The translations under genes and the position numbers were made by a program. From assembly GCA_017848755.1 (NCBI GenBank), contig JAFIHI010000131.1, forward strand, positions 1 through 34,540: 34,540 bases of DNA. Reading direction: 5' to 3'. The stretch's first letter is position 1. Every line of letters starts with the position of its first letter. The notes under the pieces are model-generated. The model was not told the DNA's origin and did not search any database. It saw nothing but the letters and a program-made list of their open reading frames with translations. The DNA is from Nakamurella sp. (GTDB lineage Bacteria > Actinomycetota > Actinomycetes > Mycobacteriales > Nakamurellaceae). Shown here piece after piece: positions 7,834 to 15,826 of the stretch.

Positions 7834-10107
7834 TCACGTCTCGGCGGGCGAGGCGGAACTGATCCGGTGGATCGTGAACGTGCGCGGCGCCTGGCGTAGC
7901 CGATCGAAGGCCACCATCGTTCCACCGGAGACCACAATAGGGTCGACCATCCTCGTCGAGGTGCCCCCTTCGGCGTCCGCGTAGCCGACCCACACGGACG
8001 TGCGCGCCCTCGCGGCCTGCTGCAGCACCGCGATGATGCTCCCGGGACCGGCTGCGGCGCCGCGACTCTCGTCACCCGCGCGCATGCGCCGGACCACGGA
8101 CTCGACCTGGTCCCGGGACGGCGTCGCGGGCGCCGCGGGGCCGATCCGCGGCGGCAGCGTGATCCGCGTTCGCCGCGGCGCGGGCCGGAGGTCCAGGATA
8201 GTTCCGCTCGCATCCTCAGCAGCAGGCGCGAGGCCCGCCGCACGAAGCGCTTCGACGAGCGTGGTCAGATCCACCTGGCTCACCGCTACGGTCGGCGCGA
8301 GGCTACGCATGCGGATCCCGGCGGCGGCCGCCGCCGCGATGCCTTGGGCGAGGAGCCCGGTGTCATCGCTGTGCATGAATGCCTCGGCGCTTCCGGCGCG
8401 TAACACGCCGTGCCGGCGCGCGACGTCGTCGATCAGGTACGTCACGGACTGCGGCACGGGCGTGGCGGAGTGTGCCGCGAGCAGTGCGTGCAGCGACGCG
8501 CCGGTGAAACCGGCGTCCAGCGCGCGGCGGATGCTCTGCTCGCTGAGCCGATACACCGTCGCGCTGCCCGTCGATTCGACATCCGCGAGTTCCGCCAACG
8601 CCGCGGCGAGGCCGGCCGTCAAGCGTCCCGGCGCGATCAGCGTCAGATCCGCCTGGACCAGCACGGTATCGACCGGGTCCGGCAGGGCGCGGTCGAGAGC
8701 GGCTGCGGCGCCTTCGATGTCGTCGCCCAATAGCGCGCGGCCGGCGGTGGACAACGCGTCGAAGGCCACGATCCCGAGTTCGGTCGCTTCGGCCAGGACG
8801 GTGTCGATCTGGGCAGCCGGTCCGGCGCCGTGCTGCAGAGGCGAACGGTACACAAGCCGTTCCGCGAGGCTGGCCCGTGTCGCCGCGAAACCCGTGTCCA
8901 GCGTGGCGATCTCGGTGAGGATGCGCCGCCTCGTATCCGGCCCACCGCGCCAATCGGACTGGACCGAGAGCGCGCCGATGATCTTGTCGGCGGCGTCCCG
9001 ACGGCCCACCTGCGCGGGGTTGCGGCGCATGTCGAGCCAGGTTCCGGCGACGAGCGCCCACCCGGCGGGCTCCCCACCGGCCAGGTACGTGTCCGCGGCT
9101 TGGGTCGGAACCCATCCGGCATGGTCGCCTCGTGGCCCGCGGTGATCGCGGATCACGGCGGGTGCGATCAAACCGGCGCCGTGCAGAACCTCGAGATACA
9201 GCGCGGTGGCGTGCACGCCGAGGTCCACACGCTTACTCAGGCCGCGCACCGCGACGATGCCGATGCCGCCGGTCTTCAACGCCGGGGCGGGCTCATGGCC
9301 CAGGATCTCGAGCAGCGCGACGGTGTGGGCGTGGCAGGCCAGCGCCTGTCCCGCGGCCGTGCCGTCGACGTCCTCGACGGGGACGCGTTCGAGGAGCGGC
9401 GGATTCGGATCTGCGGGCCCGAGCGGCCGATCGCCTCGCAGCGCGAGCGCGACCTCGCGTGGCAGCATCACGGTTCTGTCGCCCCGATCGATGAGCAGCC
9501 GTGCCGCGACGAGTCCCGCGATCGTGTCGCCATGCCTGGAACCGGCCTCGACGCTACCCACCGGCGGCCCGGGCACCAGACGCCGCAGGATGCCCAGCCC
9601 CGCCTCGCCGACCCCGGCCAGTGCGTGCGCCACCTCCGCGGGCGACAGACCGACGGCGATCCCGAGGCCGGCCGGATAGCGGCCCAAGGCCTCCCGCACT
9701 GCCGGTGCCAGCACATACCCGTCCGCATTGCCGCGGATCAGACCCTGCACGTGCAGGCGCGCAAGCGCCGCCCCGACGTCGCTGCGGGTGGCCGGGCCGC
9801 CCAGCAGCCGGTGCACATCCGCCGTCGACACGGCTTGCGTGCCATGGGATGTCGAATCGACATCGCCCGGAACAGCGTCATATTCGACGGTCGGCACGTC
9901 ACCCAACAGCCATACCGCTTGCAGCACTTGAACTCCGAACGCGTCGAGCTGCCCCACCGCGCGGCGGACGGTGGCTGAGCCGTCCATGCGGCGGGCGAGC
10001 GCGGCGAGATCCGGCGGCGCAGGCAACAGCAGATCGGGCCGCGCGGCAAGCAGTTCGGCCAGCTCATCGTCGCTGCGATCACGCAGCCATTGCAGGGTCG
10101 AGGGCAT
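7834..10107 (-). CDS. Helicase-associated protein of the Rv0862c type (helicase_C_3 / XPB-Ssl2 domain)
   Basis: 757 residues from ATG 10107; GTG 10134 is an alternative start. The N-terminus STLQWLRDRSDDELAELL and following RPDLLLPAPPDLAALARRM match the large conserved actinobacterial protein encoded beside ercc3 (Rv0862c in M. tuberculosis). The C-terminal part (about 430-640, from TVLVQADLTLIAPGRL through LYAL-like repeats to the domain with SVTYLIDDVARRHG) fits the helicase_C_3 family. No Walker A or DEAD motif is seen, so it is probably not an active helicase by itself; partnership with XPB is inferred from gene neighbourhood. A segment near residue 90 (TVEYDAVPGDVDSTSHGTQ) looks like a poorly conserved insertion and carries the dispersed DNA motif. 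Confidence 0.85.
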   Translation of the reverse strand: MPSTLQWLRDRSDDELAELLAARPDLLLPAPPDLAALARRMDGSATVRRAVGQLDAFGVQVLQAVWLLGDVPTVEYDAVPGDVDSTSHGTQAVSTADVHRLLGGPATRSDVGAALARLHVQGLIRGNADGYVLAPAVREALGRYPAGLGIAVGLSPAEVAHALAGVGEAGLGILRRLVPGPPVGSVEAGSRHGDTIAGLVAARLLIDRGDRTVMLPREVALALRGDRPLGPADPNPPLLERVPVEDVDGTAAGQALACHAHTVALLEILGHEPAPALKTGGIGIVAVRGLSKRVDLGVHATALYLEVLHGAGLIAPAVIRDHRGPRGDHAGWVPTQAADTYLAGGEPAGWALVAGTWLDMRRNPAQVGRRDAADKIIGALSVQSDWRGGPDTRRRILTEIATLDTGFAATRASLAERLVYRSPLQHGAGPAAQIDTVLAEATELGIVAFDALSTAGRALLGDDIEGAAAALDRALPDPVDTVLVQADLTLIAPGRLTAGLAAALAELADVESTGSATVYRLSEQSIRRALDAGFTGASLHALLAAHSATPVPQSVTYLIDDVARRHGVLRAGSAEAFMHSDDTGLLAQGIAAAAAAGIRMRSLAPTVAVSQVDLTTLVEALRAAGLAPAAEDASGTILDLRPAPRRTRITLPPRIGPAAPATPSRDQVESVVRRMRAGDESRGAAAGPGSIIAVLQQAARARTSVWVGYADAEGGTSTRMVDPIVVSGGTMVAFDRLRQAPRTFTIHRISSASPAET
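9870..9886 (-). repeat. Dispersed motif copy inside the Rv0862c-type gene
   Basis: Minus-strand sequence CGAATATGACGCTGTTC, one mismatch to the consensus, with an exact ATGACGNNGTTC core. It is read in frame as EYDAVP within a low-conservation stretch near residue 80-90. Confidence 0.8.
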
Positions 10108-10288
10108 CGATGCCACGGTAGCCCGCGCGGGCACGTGACAGCCCGGGCCGCACCCGTCGGCGCGCCGGTGTTGAGCGCCTCGCCCGCATCAGGGACAATG
10201 GTCGCGGTGGCCCGGCCGTGGCCGCGTCGCCGGCGTATGACGGCGAGTCCTGTGCGGGGCAACGCCCCGGCCGCTCGGAGGAGGAACC

Positions 10289-10540
10289 GTGGCCCGCTCG
10301 GAGAAGACTGCTCGCCTCGACAGGGCTGCTCGCACTCAACGAGCTGCGCACACTCAACGGGCTGCTCGCACTCAAAGGACCAAGGGCATCGAGCCGACCT
10401 GGCCCGTCCACGGGCCGGGTGAGCACGTGGTCACCGAACTCGTTGCGGCGGTGCAGGGTTCGCTCTCGCCGTACGGCGACACCACGTTCCCGCTGGAGAA
10501 GACGCCCTACGAGCACCCGGTCACGGTGATCAACCGCTGA
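10289..10540 (+). CDS. Small conserved protein in the Rv0863 position, with N-terminal hexapeptide repeats
   Basis: 83 residues, GTG start at 10289 behind a very good GGAGGAGGA site. Position and size correspond to M. tuberculosis Rv0863, between the Rv0862c gene and the moco genes; its function is not known to me. The C-terminal half (about 36-83, from IEPTWPVHGPGEHVV to the TPYEHPVTVINR end) is compact and looks conserved. The N-terminal half is Arg/Thr/Gln-rich and built from four six-residue units, TARLDR, AARTQR, AAHTQR, AARTQR, encoded by 18-base tandem repeats. The basic repeat might bind nucleic acid, but that is a guess. It starts 181 bases from the divergent helicase-associated gene and ends 23 bases before the mobA-like gene, so it may head that transcript. 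Confidence 0.75.
   Translation: MARSEKTARLDRAARTQRAAHTQRAARTQRTKGIEPTWPVHGPGEHVVTELVAAVQGSLSPYGDTTFPLEKTPYEHPVTVINR
10305..10376 (+). repeat. Four tandem 18-bp units in the Rv0863-like gene
   Basis: Units at 10305-10322, 10323-10340, 10341-10358 and 10359-10376. Units 2 and 4 are identical except for the last base (gggctgctcgcactcaac/a). The length is a multiple of three, so copy-number change would keep the frame. Confidence 0.85.
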
Positions 10541-10558
10541 CCGCAGGTGGGGCGTCGG

Positions 10559-10575
10559 CGAGTATGACGCTGTTC
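10559..10575 (+). repeat. Dispersed motif copy spanning the mobA-like start codon
   Basis: CGAGTATGACGCTGTTC, a full match to the consensus. The ATG at 10564-10566 inside the motif is the start codon of the next gene, so the motif fixes its first residues as MTLF. Confidence 0.88.
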
Positions 10576-11298
10576 CCGTCCACGCGTCCTCGGATCGCCG
10601 GGGTTCTGCTGGCCGCCGGCCTCGGTCGACGATTCGGCGGACCGAAGGCGTTGGCCGACACCGGAAGTGGTCCGTGGGTGCTTCGTGCGCTCGCGACGCT
10701 GGATGCGCTCGATCCGCGCCTGGTGGTGGTCGGCGCCGCCGCCGGCGATGTGGCGGCGTTGTTGCCTCGGGGCGTGGTTGCGGTGGAAAACCCGGACTTC
10801 GCAGGCGGAATGGGATCCAGCCTCGCGGCGGCACTCCGGGTATTACAGGGTGAATGCGGGGCGGGCTCAGCGGTGGACTCGACGGTGGACGCCGCTGTCA
10901 TCATGCTGGTCGACCTGCCCGATGTGTCTCAGGCGGTGGTGAATCGGGTGGTGCGCACCGTCCTCGATGGTGCCCGGTCTGCGGCGAGAAATCGCATCGA
11001 TGGCGCCGCGAGCCCCGCTACTGGGCGTCCGGATCGATCCAGTGCCGTGTCTCACACCCGCCCGGCCGGCGAAGCCGCGAACAGCGTCATACCCGATATC
11101 CGGTCTGCCCTCGCGCGGGCCACATTTTCCGGACGGCCCGGGCACCCGGTGCTGATCGGCGCCGATCACTTCGCGGGCGTGCTGGCGGTGTCGACGGGCG
11201 ATCACGGCGCCCGGGATTACCTGGCGACACATCCGGTGCTCGCGGTGGAGTGCGGCGATCTCGCGGGTGGGGCTGACGTCGACCGGAAGCCCGAATAG
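10564..11298 (+). CDS. MobA/MocA-like molybdenum cofactor nucleotidyltransferase
   Basis: 244 residues. The N-terminal GVLLAAGLGRRFGGPKAL (13-30) is the NTP-binding signature of the MobA/MocA/GlmU-like nucleotidyltransferases, and LVDLPD (115-120) supplies the metal-binding aspartates. The C-terminal FSGRPGHPVLIG and GARDYL blocks are also typical. The likely reaction is transfer of CMP or GMP to molybdopterin, or a related activation; substrate specificity (CTP, MocA, versus GTP, MobA) cannot be read from the sequence. Residues about 140-185 are a Ser/Arg/Ala-rich insertion that also carries a motif copy. The start is ATG 10564, with a GCAGGTGGGG stretch about 12 bases before. The gene precedes an ACT-malic enzyme and moaC-mog-moaE, which supports a role in cofactor maturation. 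Confidence 0.85.
   Translation: MTLFPSTRPRIAGVLLAAGLGRRFGGPKALADTGSGPWVLRALATLDALDPRLVVVGAAAGDVAALLPRGVVAVENPDFAGGMGSSLAAALRVLQGECGAGSAVDSTVDAAVIMLVDLPDVSQAVVNRVVRTVLDGARSAARNRIDGAASPATGRPDRSSAVSHTRPAGEAANSVIPDIRSALARATFSGRPGHPVLIGADHFAGVLAVSTGDHGARDYLATHPVLAVECGDLAGGADVDRKPE
11079..11095 (-). repeat. Dispersed motif copy in the mobA-like insertion
   Basis: Minus-strand CGGGTATGACGCTGTTC, a full match to the CGRGTATGACGNNGTTC consensus. It lies in the non-conserved insertion (residues about 172-178, read as NSVIPD) and in opposite orientation to the copy at the start codon of the same gene. Confidence 0.85.
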
Positions 11299-11515
11299 CT
11301 CGCGGATCCGGTGCACGGAACCGCGAGGACCACGAGGCCGGACGCCTACCGGATAGATCCGGTGGCAGACCGGACAAAGCGGATCGCCGAGGCCAATGTC
11401 ACGCCTGATCGGCCGAGCGGACCGACCGCGCGGCGAACTACACTCCGATCATCGTGCCGCTTGATCGCCCGCCGGACGGGGACGCGCGACGGGCGGCGAG
11501 AGGAGCGGCAAGGCG

Positions 11516-12907
11516 ATGGCGATTCCGGGACCTGGGTATTCGATCACCATGCGCATCGAGGCGCCCACGGCGGCGGCGACGGCCGGTGATCTGACGAGCG
11601 CGGTCGGGCGTGCCGGCGGGGTGATCACCGCGTTCGACATCGTGGAATCGACCGGCAGTTCGATGGTGGTGGACATCTCCGCCAATGCGCTGTCGACCGC
11701 CCATGCCGACCAGATCGCCGACGCCGTCAACGCTTTGGACGGTGTGGAGGTCCGCAAGGTATCCGATCTGACCTTCCTGATGCACCTCGGCGGGAAGATC
11801 GAGGTGAAGTCGAAGGTCGCGCTGCGTAACCGCGACGAGCTGTCGCGCGCCTACACGCCCGGCGTGGCCCGCGTGTGTGAGGCCATCGCCGCGAAACCCG
11901 AAGATGCGCGTCGGCTGACCATCAAGCGCAACACGGTCGCGGTGGTCACCGACGGGACGGCGGTGCTTGGCCTCGGCAATATCGGGCCAAAGGCCGCGAT
12001 CCCGGTGATGGAGGGAAAGTCCGCTCTGTTCAAGCGGTTTGCCGGGGTCGATGCGTGGCCGGTGTGCCTGGACACCACCGATACCGAGGAGATCATCCGC
12101 ACGGTGCAGATCATCGCGCCGGTCTACGGCGGTATCAATCTGGAGGACATTGCCGCGCCGCGTTGTTTCGAGATCGAGCGTCGGCTGCGAGAAACCTTGG
12201 ACATCCCCGTCTTTCACGACGATCAGCACGGCACCGCGATCGTGGTGGTCGCCGCGCTGCGCAATGCGCTGCGCGTGGTGGACAAGAAGATCCAGGACTG
12301 CAAGATCGTGGTGTGCGGCGTCGGGGCGGCCGGCAACGCCATTATCCGGTTGCTCGCTCTGCAACAGCCGGCGGACATCCTCGCCGTCGATCGCACCGGC
12401 ATCGTCTTCGAGGGCCGCGGCGAGATGCACCCCTCGCTGGCGGATGTCGCGAAGACCACCAACCGCGAGAAGGTCTCCGGGACCGTGCACGACGCGGTCG
12501 ACGGCGCCGATGTGTTCATCGGGGTCAGCGGGCCGAACCTGATCGAGGGGTCGGATGTCGCTCGGATGAACTCGAACGCGATCGTGTTCGCGCTGGCTAA
12601 TCCGACGCCGGAGATCGATCCGATGGAGGCGCAGGCGCACGCCGCGGTGGTGGCGACCGGCCGTTCCGACTTCCCGAACCAGATCAACAACGTGCTCGCC
12701 TTCCCGGGCGTGTTCCGCGGCCTGCTGGACGCCGGGGTCACGAAGATCACTGACGAAATGCTGTTGGCCGCAGCGGATGCCATTGCCGACGAGGTGGCGC
12801 CGGAACAGCTCAACGCGTCCTTCATCGTGCCGAGCGTCTTCGACGACAAGGTGTCGCCGGCCGTGGCGCGGGCGATCGTGGAGCACGCGAGGTCCGCGAC
12901 GGCGTAA
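11516..12907 (+). CDS. NAD-dependent malic enzyme with N-terminal ACT-like domain
   Basis: 463 residues, ATG 11516 behind a GAGGAGCGGCAAGG site. The first 80 residues ([15 protein letters not shown] to [13 protein letters not shown]) form an ACT-like regulatory domain. The catalytic part has the malic enzyme motifs [16 protein letters not shown], the long [14 protein letters not shown] block, [14 protein letters not shown], the Rossmann [12 protein letters not shown] and [10 protein letters not shown]. It oxidatively decarboxylates malate to pyruvate and CO2; the HDDQHGTA type and short length point to the bacterial ACT-malic enzyme family. The 217-base gap before it holds a small perfect hairpin (11348-11363, ACCGGA-TAGA-TCCGGT) and a possible -10, TACACT (11439-11444), so it probably has its own promoter. 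Confidence 0.95.
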   Translation: MAIPGPGYSITMRIEAPTAAATAGDLTSAVGRAGGVITAFDIVESTGSSMVVDISANALSTAHADQIADAVNALDGVEVRKVSDLTFLMHLGGKIEVKSKVALRNRDELSRAYTPGVARVCEAIAAKPEDARRLTIKRNTVAVVTDGTAVLGLGNIGPKAAIPVMEGKSALFKRFAGVDAWPVCLDTTDTEEIIRTVQIIAPVYGGINLEDIAAPRCFEIERRLRETLDIPVFHDDQHGTAIVVVAALRNALRVVDKKIQDCKIVVCGVGAAGNAIIRLLALQQPADILAVDRTGIVFEGRGEMHPSLADVAKTTNREKVSGTVHDAVDGADVFIGVSGPNLIEGSDVARMNSNAIVFALANPTPEIDPMEAQAHAAVVATGRSDFPNQINNVLAFPGVFRGLLDAGVTKITDEMLLAAADAIADEVAPEQLNASFIVPSVFDDKVSPAVARAIVEHARSATA

Positions 12908-12953
12908 GCGCGTCGTCGCGGCGGCGGCTGCGGACCGGTGGGGGTGAGAGTGA

Positions 12954-12970
12954 CGGGTATGACGGAGTTC
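12954..12970 (+). repeat. Dispersed motif copy spanning the moaC start codon
   Basis: CGGGTATGACGGAGTTC, a full match to the consensus. The ATG at 12959-12961 inside the motif is the best moaC start, as in the mobA-like gene. Confidence 0.85.
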
Positions 12971-13459
12971 TCGGGGCCGGGCACGCGCCTGACGCACGTG
13001 GATGAGCACGGCGCCGCGCATATGGTCGACGTCTCCGGAAAGCCGGTCTCGGCGCGGGTCGCGGTGGCGACCGGAGTGCTGCGCACGACGCCCGAGGTGG
13101 TGGAGCTCGTGCGCTCCAACGCGGTCGCCAAGGGCGACGCGCTGGCGGTGGCCCGGATCGCCGGGATCATGGCAGCGAAGAAGTGCTCCGACCTGGTTCC
13201 GTTGTGTCATCCGATCGCCATATCCCGTGTGGCGGTGGACTTCTCGGTCGATGACAGTGAGATCGGTATCGAGGCCACGGTAGCCACGGCGGACCGCACC
13301 GGCGTCGAGATGGAGGCGCTGACGGCGGTCGCGGTCGCCGGGCTCGCCCTGCACGACATGATCAAGGCGGTGGACCCGGCGGCGGTGCTCGATGCCGTTC
13401 GGGTGGAACGCAAAGAAGGCGGCAAGACGGGGCTGTGGGTTCGGCCGGAGGAGCGGTGA
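12959..13459 (+). CDS. moaC: Cyclic pyranopterin monophosphate synthase MoaC
   Basis: 166 residues. MoaC converts 3',8-cyclo-7,8-dihydro-GTP (made by MoaA) to cyclic pyranopterin monophosphate, the first precursor of molybdopterin. Seen are HVDEHGAAHMVDVSGKPVSAR, the core KKCSDLVPLCHPI with catalytic Cys/His, TGVEMEALTAVAVAGL and the C-terminal KEGGKTG lysine motif. ATG 12959 gives the normal length; in-frame GTGs at 12938 and 12950 are alternatives, with GGGGGTGAG (12940-12948) serving the ATG. It overlaps mog by GTGA. The order moaC-mog-moaE equals moaC2-mog-moaE2 of M. tuberculosis. No moaA or moaD is present in this window. Confidence 0.96.
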   Translation: MTEFSGPGTRLTHVDEHGAAHMVDVSGKPVSARVAVATGVLRTTPEVVELVRSNAVAKGDALAVARIAGIMAAKKCSDLVPLCHPIAISRVAVDFSVDDSEIGIEATVATADRTGVEMEALTAVAVAGLALHDMIKAVDPAAVLDAVRVERKEGGKTGLWVRPEER

Positions 13460-14064
13460 ACGAGGGGCGCACGGCCGTGGTCCTGGTCGCGTCGACCCGG
13501 GCCGCGGCCGGGGTCTACGCGGATACGGCCGGTCCGCTGATCGCGAACTGGTTGACGGACAAGGGGTTCGACGTGCGCGGGCCGATCGTGGCGGCCGACG
13601 GGGAGCCGTTCGCTGCGGCGTTAGCCGAGGCGGTCGGGGCGACGGGGGCTGCGAGCGATGGCGCTGAGGTGAGCAGCGGCGGTGGCGTGAGTGGTGGCGC
13701 TGTGGGCAGTGGCGCCGATCTCGTGATCACGTCGGGCGGCACCGGCATCTCGCCGACCGACCGCACCCCGCAGGCGACGGCGGCGCTGCTGGACTACGAG
13801 ATCCCGGGCCTGGCAGAGGCTTTGCGGCGGCGCGGTGTGGACGCGGGTGTACCGACGGCGGTGCTCTCCCGTGGGCTGGTGGGGGTGGCCGGGCGCACGC
13901 TGGTGGTCAACCTGCCCGGCTCGACCGGGGGCGTGCGGGACGGGCTCGCCGTGCTGGACGAGGTACTGATGCACGCGCTGGACCAACTGGCGGGCGGAGA
14001 TCACGTTCGGGCGGGGCATGGCCACCTGCCGAGCGAGCACCGCGGTCCGAAGGAGCATGCGTGA
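13456..14064 (+). CDS. mog: Molybdopterin adenylyltransferase Mog (MogA/MoaB family)
   Basis: About 202 residues from GTG 13456, which overlaps the moaC TGA. Mog adenylates molybdopterin before metal insertion. The family motif LVITSGGTGISPTDRTP is intact, as are the EIPGLAEALRR and VVNLPGSTGGV blocks. Between the N-terminal fold and this motif (about residues 60-85) there is a Gly/Ser/Ala-rich stretch (EVSSGGGVSGGAVGSG) longer than usual, an apparently flexible insertion; the protein is correspondingly longer than typical 160-180-residue homologues. The GGAGGAG site is only a few bases from the GTG, and an in-frame GTG at 13435 is possible. The 3' end abuts moaE. Confidence 0.93.
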   Translation: MNEGRTAVVLVASTRAAAGVYADTAGPLIANWLTDKGFDVRGPIVAADGEPFAAALAEAVGATGAASDGAEVSSGGGVSGGAVGSGADLVITSGGTGISPTDRTPQATAALLDYEIPGLAEALRRRGVDAGVPTAVLSRGLVGVAGRTLVVNLPGSTGGVRDGLAVLDEVLMHALDQLAGGDHVRAGHGHLPSEHRGPKEHA

Positions 14065-14486
14065 TGGGCAACGTCATACTCGCGGCGGTGACCGAGACGG
14101 CACTGGACCTTGCCGCCCATGAGGCTGCCGTGGGCGATGCCGCCGCCGGCGCCGTCGTGTCCTTCGCCGGGGTGGTGCGCAATCACGACGGTGGCCGCGC
14201 GGTGACCGAGTTGGAGTATCACGGGCACCCGTCCGCGTCGGATGTCGTCGCCCAGATCGCCGCGGATATCGCGGACCGCACCGGGGTGATCGCGGTCGCC
14301 GTCAGCCACCGGGTCGGGATGCTGCGTGTCGGTGACATCGCCTTGGCCGCAGCGGTTTCCGCGGCACACCGGGGAGTTGCCTTCTCCGCGTGTCGGGACC
14401 TGGTCGACGAGGTGAAGCACCGGCTGCCGGTATGGAAGCGCCAGGTCTTCGACGACGGCACCGACGAGTGGGTCGGCAGCGCCTGA
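14064..14486 (+). CDS. moaE: Molybdopterin synthase catalytic subunit MoaE
   Basis: 140 residues from ATG 14064, which shares its A with the mog TGA; AAGGAG lies 8 bases upstream. GTG 14061 is an alternative start. MoaE works with thiocarboxylated MoaD to add the dithiolene sulfurs to cPMP. Typical parts are AGAVVSFAGVVRNHDGG, VTELEYHGHP, VSHRVGMLRVGDIAL, FSACRDLVDEVKHRLPVWK with the two catalytic lysine positions, and the final DEWVGSA. MoaD must be encoded elsewhere. The first codons coincide with a dispersed motif copy on the opposite strand. Confidence 0.96.
   Translation: MGNVILAAVTETALDLAAHEAAVGDAAAGAVVSFAGVVRNHDGGRAVTELEYHGHPSASDVVAQIAADIADRTGVIAVAVSHRVGMLRVGDIALAAAVSAAHRGVAFSACRDLVDEVKHRLPVWKRQVFDDGTDEWVGSA
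14066..14082 (-). repeat. Dispersed motif copy at the moaE start
   Basis: Minus-strand CGAGTATGACGTTGCCC: the first 14 bases match the consensus and the last three diverge at two positions. It covers codons 1-6 of moaE in antisense orientation. Confidence 0.7.
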
Positions 14487-14558
14487 CCGCTGGACGTCGT
14501 CGGCGGATCGCGTCGGCGTGATGGTGAGCGGATTCCACTGGACCGGGAGGTGCGCGCG

Positions 14559-15749
14559 GTGGACATCGGGGTGGTGGGTGCGGGGATCGTCGGTCTTACC
14601 CTGGCGCGCGCCCTGAGCATGGCGGATCCGGCGAGCCGCGTCACGGTGCTGGAGAAGGAGCCCGGCATCGGCCGGCACCAGACCGGCCACAACAGCGGCG
14701 TGGTGCATGCGGGACTGTACTACCAGCCCGGCTCGCTCAAAGCGCAGCTCTGTTCGCGTGGGCGCGGCATGATGCGAGAGTACTGCTCCGACAAGGGAAT
14801 TGCGTTCGAAGAGGCCGGGAAGCTGGTGGTCGCCGTCGACGCCGGCGAGGTTCCGGGCCTGAAGGAGATCGAGCGCCGCGCCACCGCGAACGGAGTGCCC
14901 GGCCTGCGCTGGATCTCGCCCGCGGAGATGGCGGCGATCGAGCCGCACGTGCGCGGCGTCGCCGCGCTGCACTCCCCGCACACGGCGGTGGTCGACTTTC
15001 GGCAAGTGGCCCGCGCCGTGGCCGAGGACGTGCGGGCGGCCGGCGGCGAAGTGCGGTTCGGCGCGGAGGTGCGCGGCATCAGGCGCATCCGCGGCAGGGT
15101 CGCCGTGCTCGCTGGTGGCGAGGTGCTCAGCTTCGACCGGCTGGTGATCTGTGCGGGCCTGCAGGGCGATCGGGTCGCGGTCGCGGCAGGGGACGGCGCC
15201 GATCCGCGGATCGTGCCGTTCCTCGGCATGTACTACCGGCTGGTTCCGGAGCGGCGAAACCTAGTGCGGGGACTCATCTATCCGGTTCCGGATGCGCGAT
15301 TCCCGTTCCTCGGCGTGCACCTGACGCGCACCGTCCACGGCGAGGTGCTGGTCGGGCCGAACGCCGTGCTCGGCCTGGCCCGCGAGGCGTACCGGGCGAC
15401 CGGCATGCGCGTGGCCGACGTCATGTCCACGCTCGGCTGGCCCGGCTTCTACCGGCTCGCTGGACGTGACTTTCGCGCAGGGGTGCACGAACTGATCGGT
15501 GCGGCGAGTAGGCGCAGGTTCTTGTCTGCCGCGCAGCGATATGTGCCGGAGATCGGCGATCGCGATATCGACCGCGCCCCACTGGGTGTGCGTGCCCAGG
15601 CGGTAGACCGTGCGGGTAGGCTCGTCGACGATTTCGCGCTCAGCGAGCTCTCCGATGTGATCGCCGTACGCAATGCGCCGTCGCCGGCGGCCACGTCGTC
15701 CTTCGCGATCGCGGAGTACCTCACGCCGAAGGTGCTGGCCGGACGCTAA
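14559..15749 (+). CDS. lhgO: L-2-hydroxyglutarate oxidase (LhgO family)
   Basis: 396 residues. GTG 14559 is chosen because GGGAGG (14545-14550) sits 8 bases before it; the frame is open to GTG 14550. The FAD-binding DIGVVGAGIVGLTLARAL is at the extreme N-terminus, as in E. coli LhgO. The block GRHQTGHNSGVVHAGLYY with its conserved His residues, FLGMYYRL, and FPFLGVHLTRTVHGEV are diagnostic of the L-2-hydroxyglutarate oxidase/dehydrogenase group in the DAO family. It oxidises L-2-hydroxyglutarate to 2-oxoglutarate, a metabolite-repair function, probably membrane-associated with electron transfer to quinones. It starts 72 bases after moaE and may be co-transcribed. Confidence 0.93.
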   Translation: MDIGVVGAGIVGLTLARALSMADPASRVTVLEKEPGIGRHQTGHNSGVVHAGLYYQPGSLKAQLCSRGRGMMREYCSDKGIAFEEAGKLVVAVDAGEVPGLKEIERRATANGVPGLRWISPAEMAAIEPHVRGVAALHSPHTAVVDFRQVARAVAEDVRAAGGEVRFGAEVRGIRRIRGRVAVLAGGEVLSFDRLVICAGLQGDRVAVAAGDGADPRIVPFLGMYYRLVPERRNLVRGLIYPVPDARFPFLGVHLTRTVHGEVLVGPNAVLGLAREAYRATGMRVADVMSTLGWPGFYRLAGRDFRAGVHELIGAASRRRFLSAAQRYVPEIGDRDIDRAPLGVRAQAVDRAGRLVDDFALSELSDVIAVRNAPSPAATSSFAIAEYLTPKVLAGR

Positions 15750-15784
15750 CCGGGGACCGGTCGCCCGGCCGATACGACGCGGAG

Positions 15785-15794
15785 TGTTCAGTAT
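15785..15794. promoter_or_regulatory. Shared TGTTCAGTAT box upstream of the monooxygenase
   Basis: TGTTCAGTAT followed by ACC, just upstream of the -35 of the promoter below. The same ten bases occur before the amidohydrolase (20304-20313, minus) and the M24 operon (21264-21273). CTGTTCAG is a partial dyad, which fits an operator. Confidence 0.6.
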
Positions 15795-15797
15795 ACC

Positions 15798-15826
15798 TTG
15801 ACACCGCAGGTGACCTACGTCATGAT
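15798..15826 (+). promoter_or_regulatory. Probable sigma-70-type promoter for the FAD monooxygenase
   Basis: TTGACA (15798-15803), 17-base spacer, CATGAT (15821-15826). The -35 is perfect and the -10 matches four of six. Transcription would begin near 15833, leaving a leader of about 200 bases before the ATG at 16031; I see no recognisable riboswitch in that leader. Confidence 0.6.

Noticed and set aside
8000..9145. 381-residue plus-strand open frame inside the helicase-associated gene
   Set aside because: Ser/Arg/Ala-rich composition typical of antisense frames; no domain seen.
11438..13354. 638-residue minus-strand open frame across malic enzyme and moaC
   Set aside because: His/Arg/Asp-rich shadow of two well-supported genes, no ribosome site or motif.
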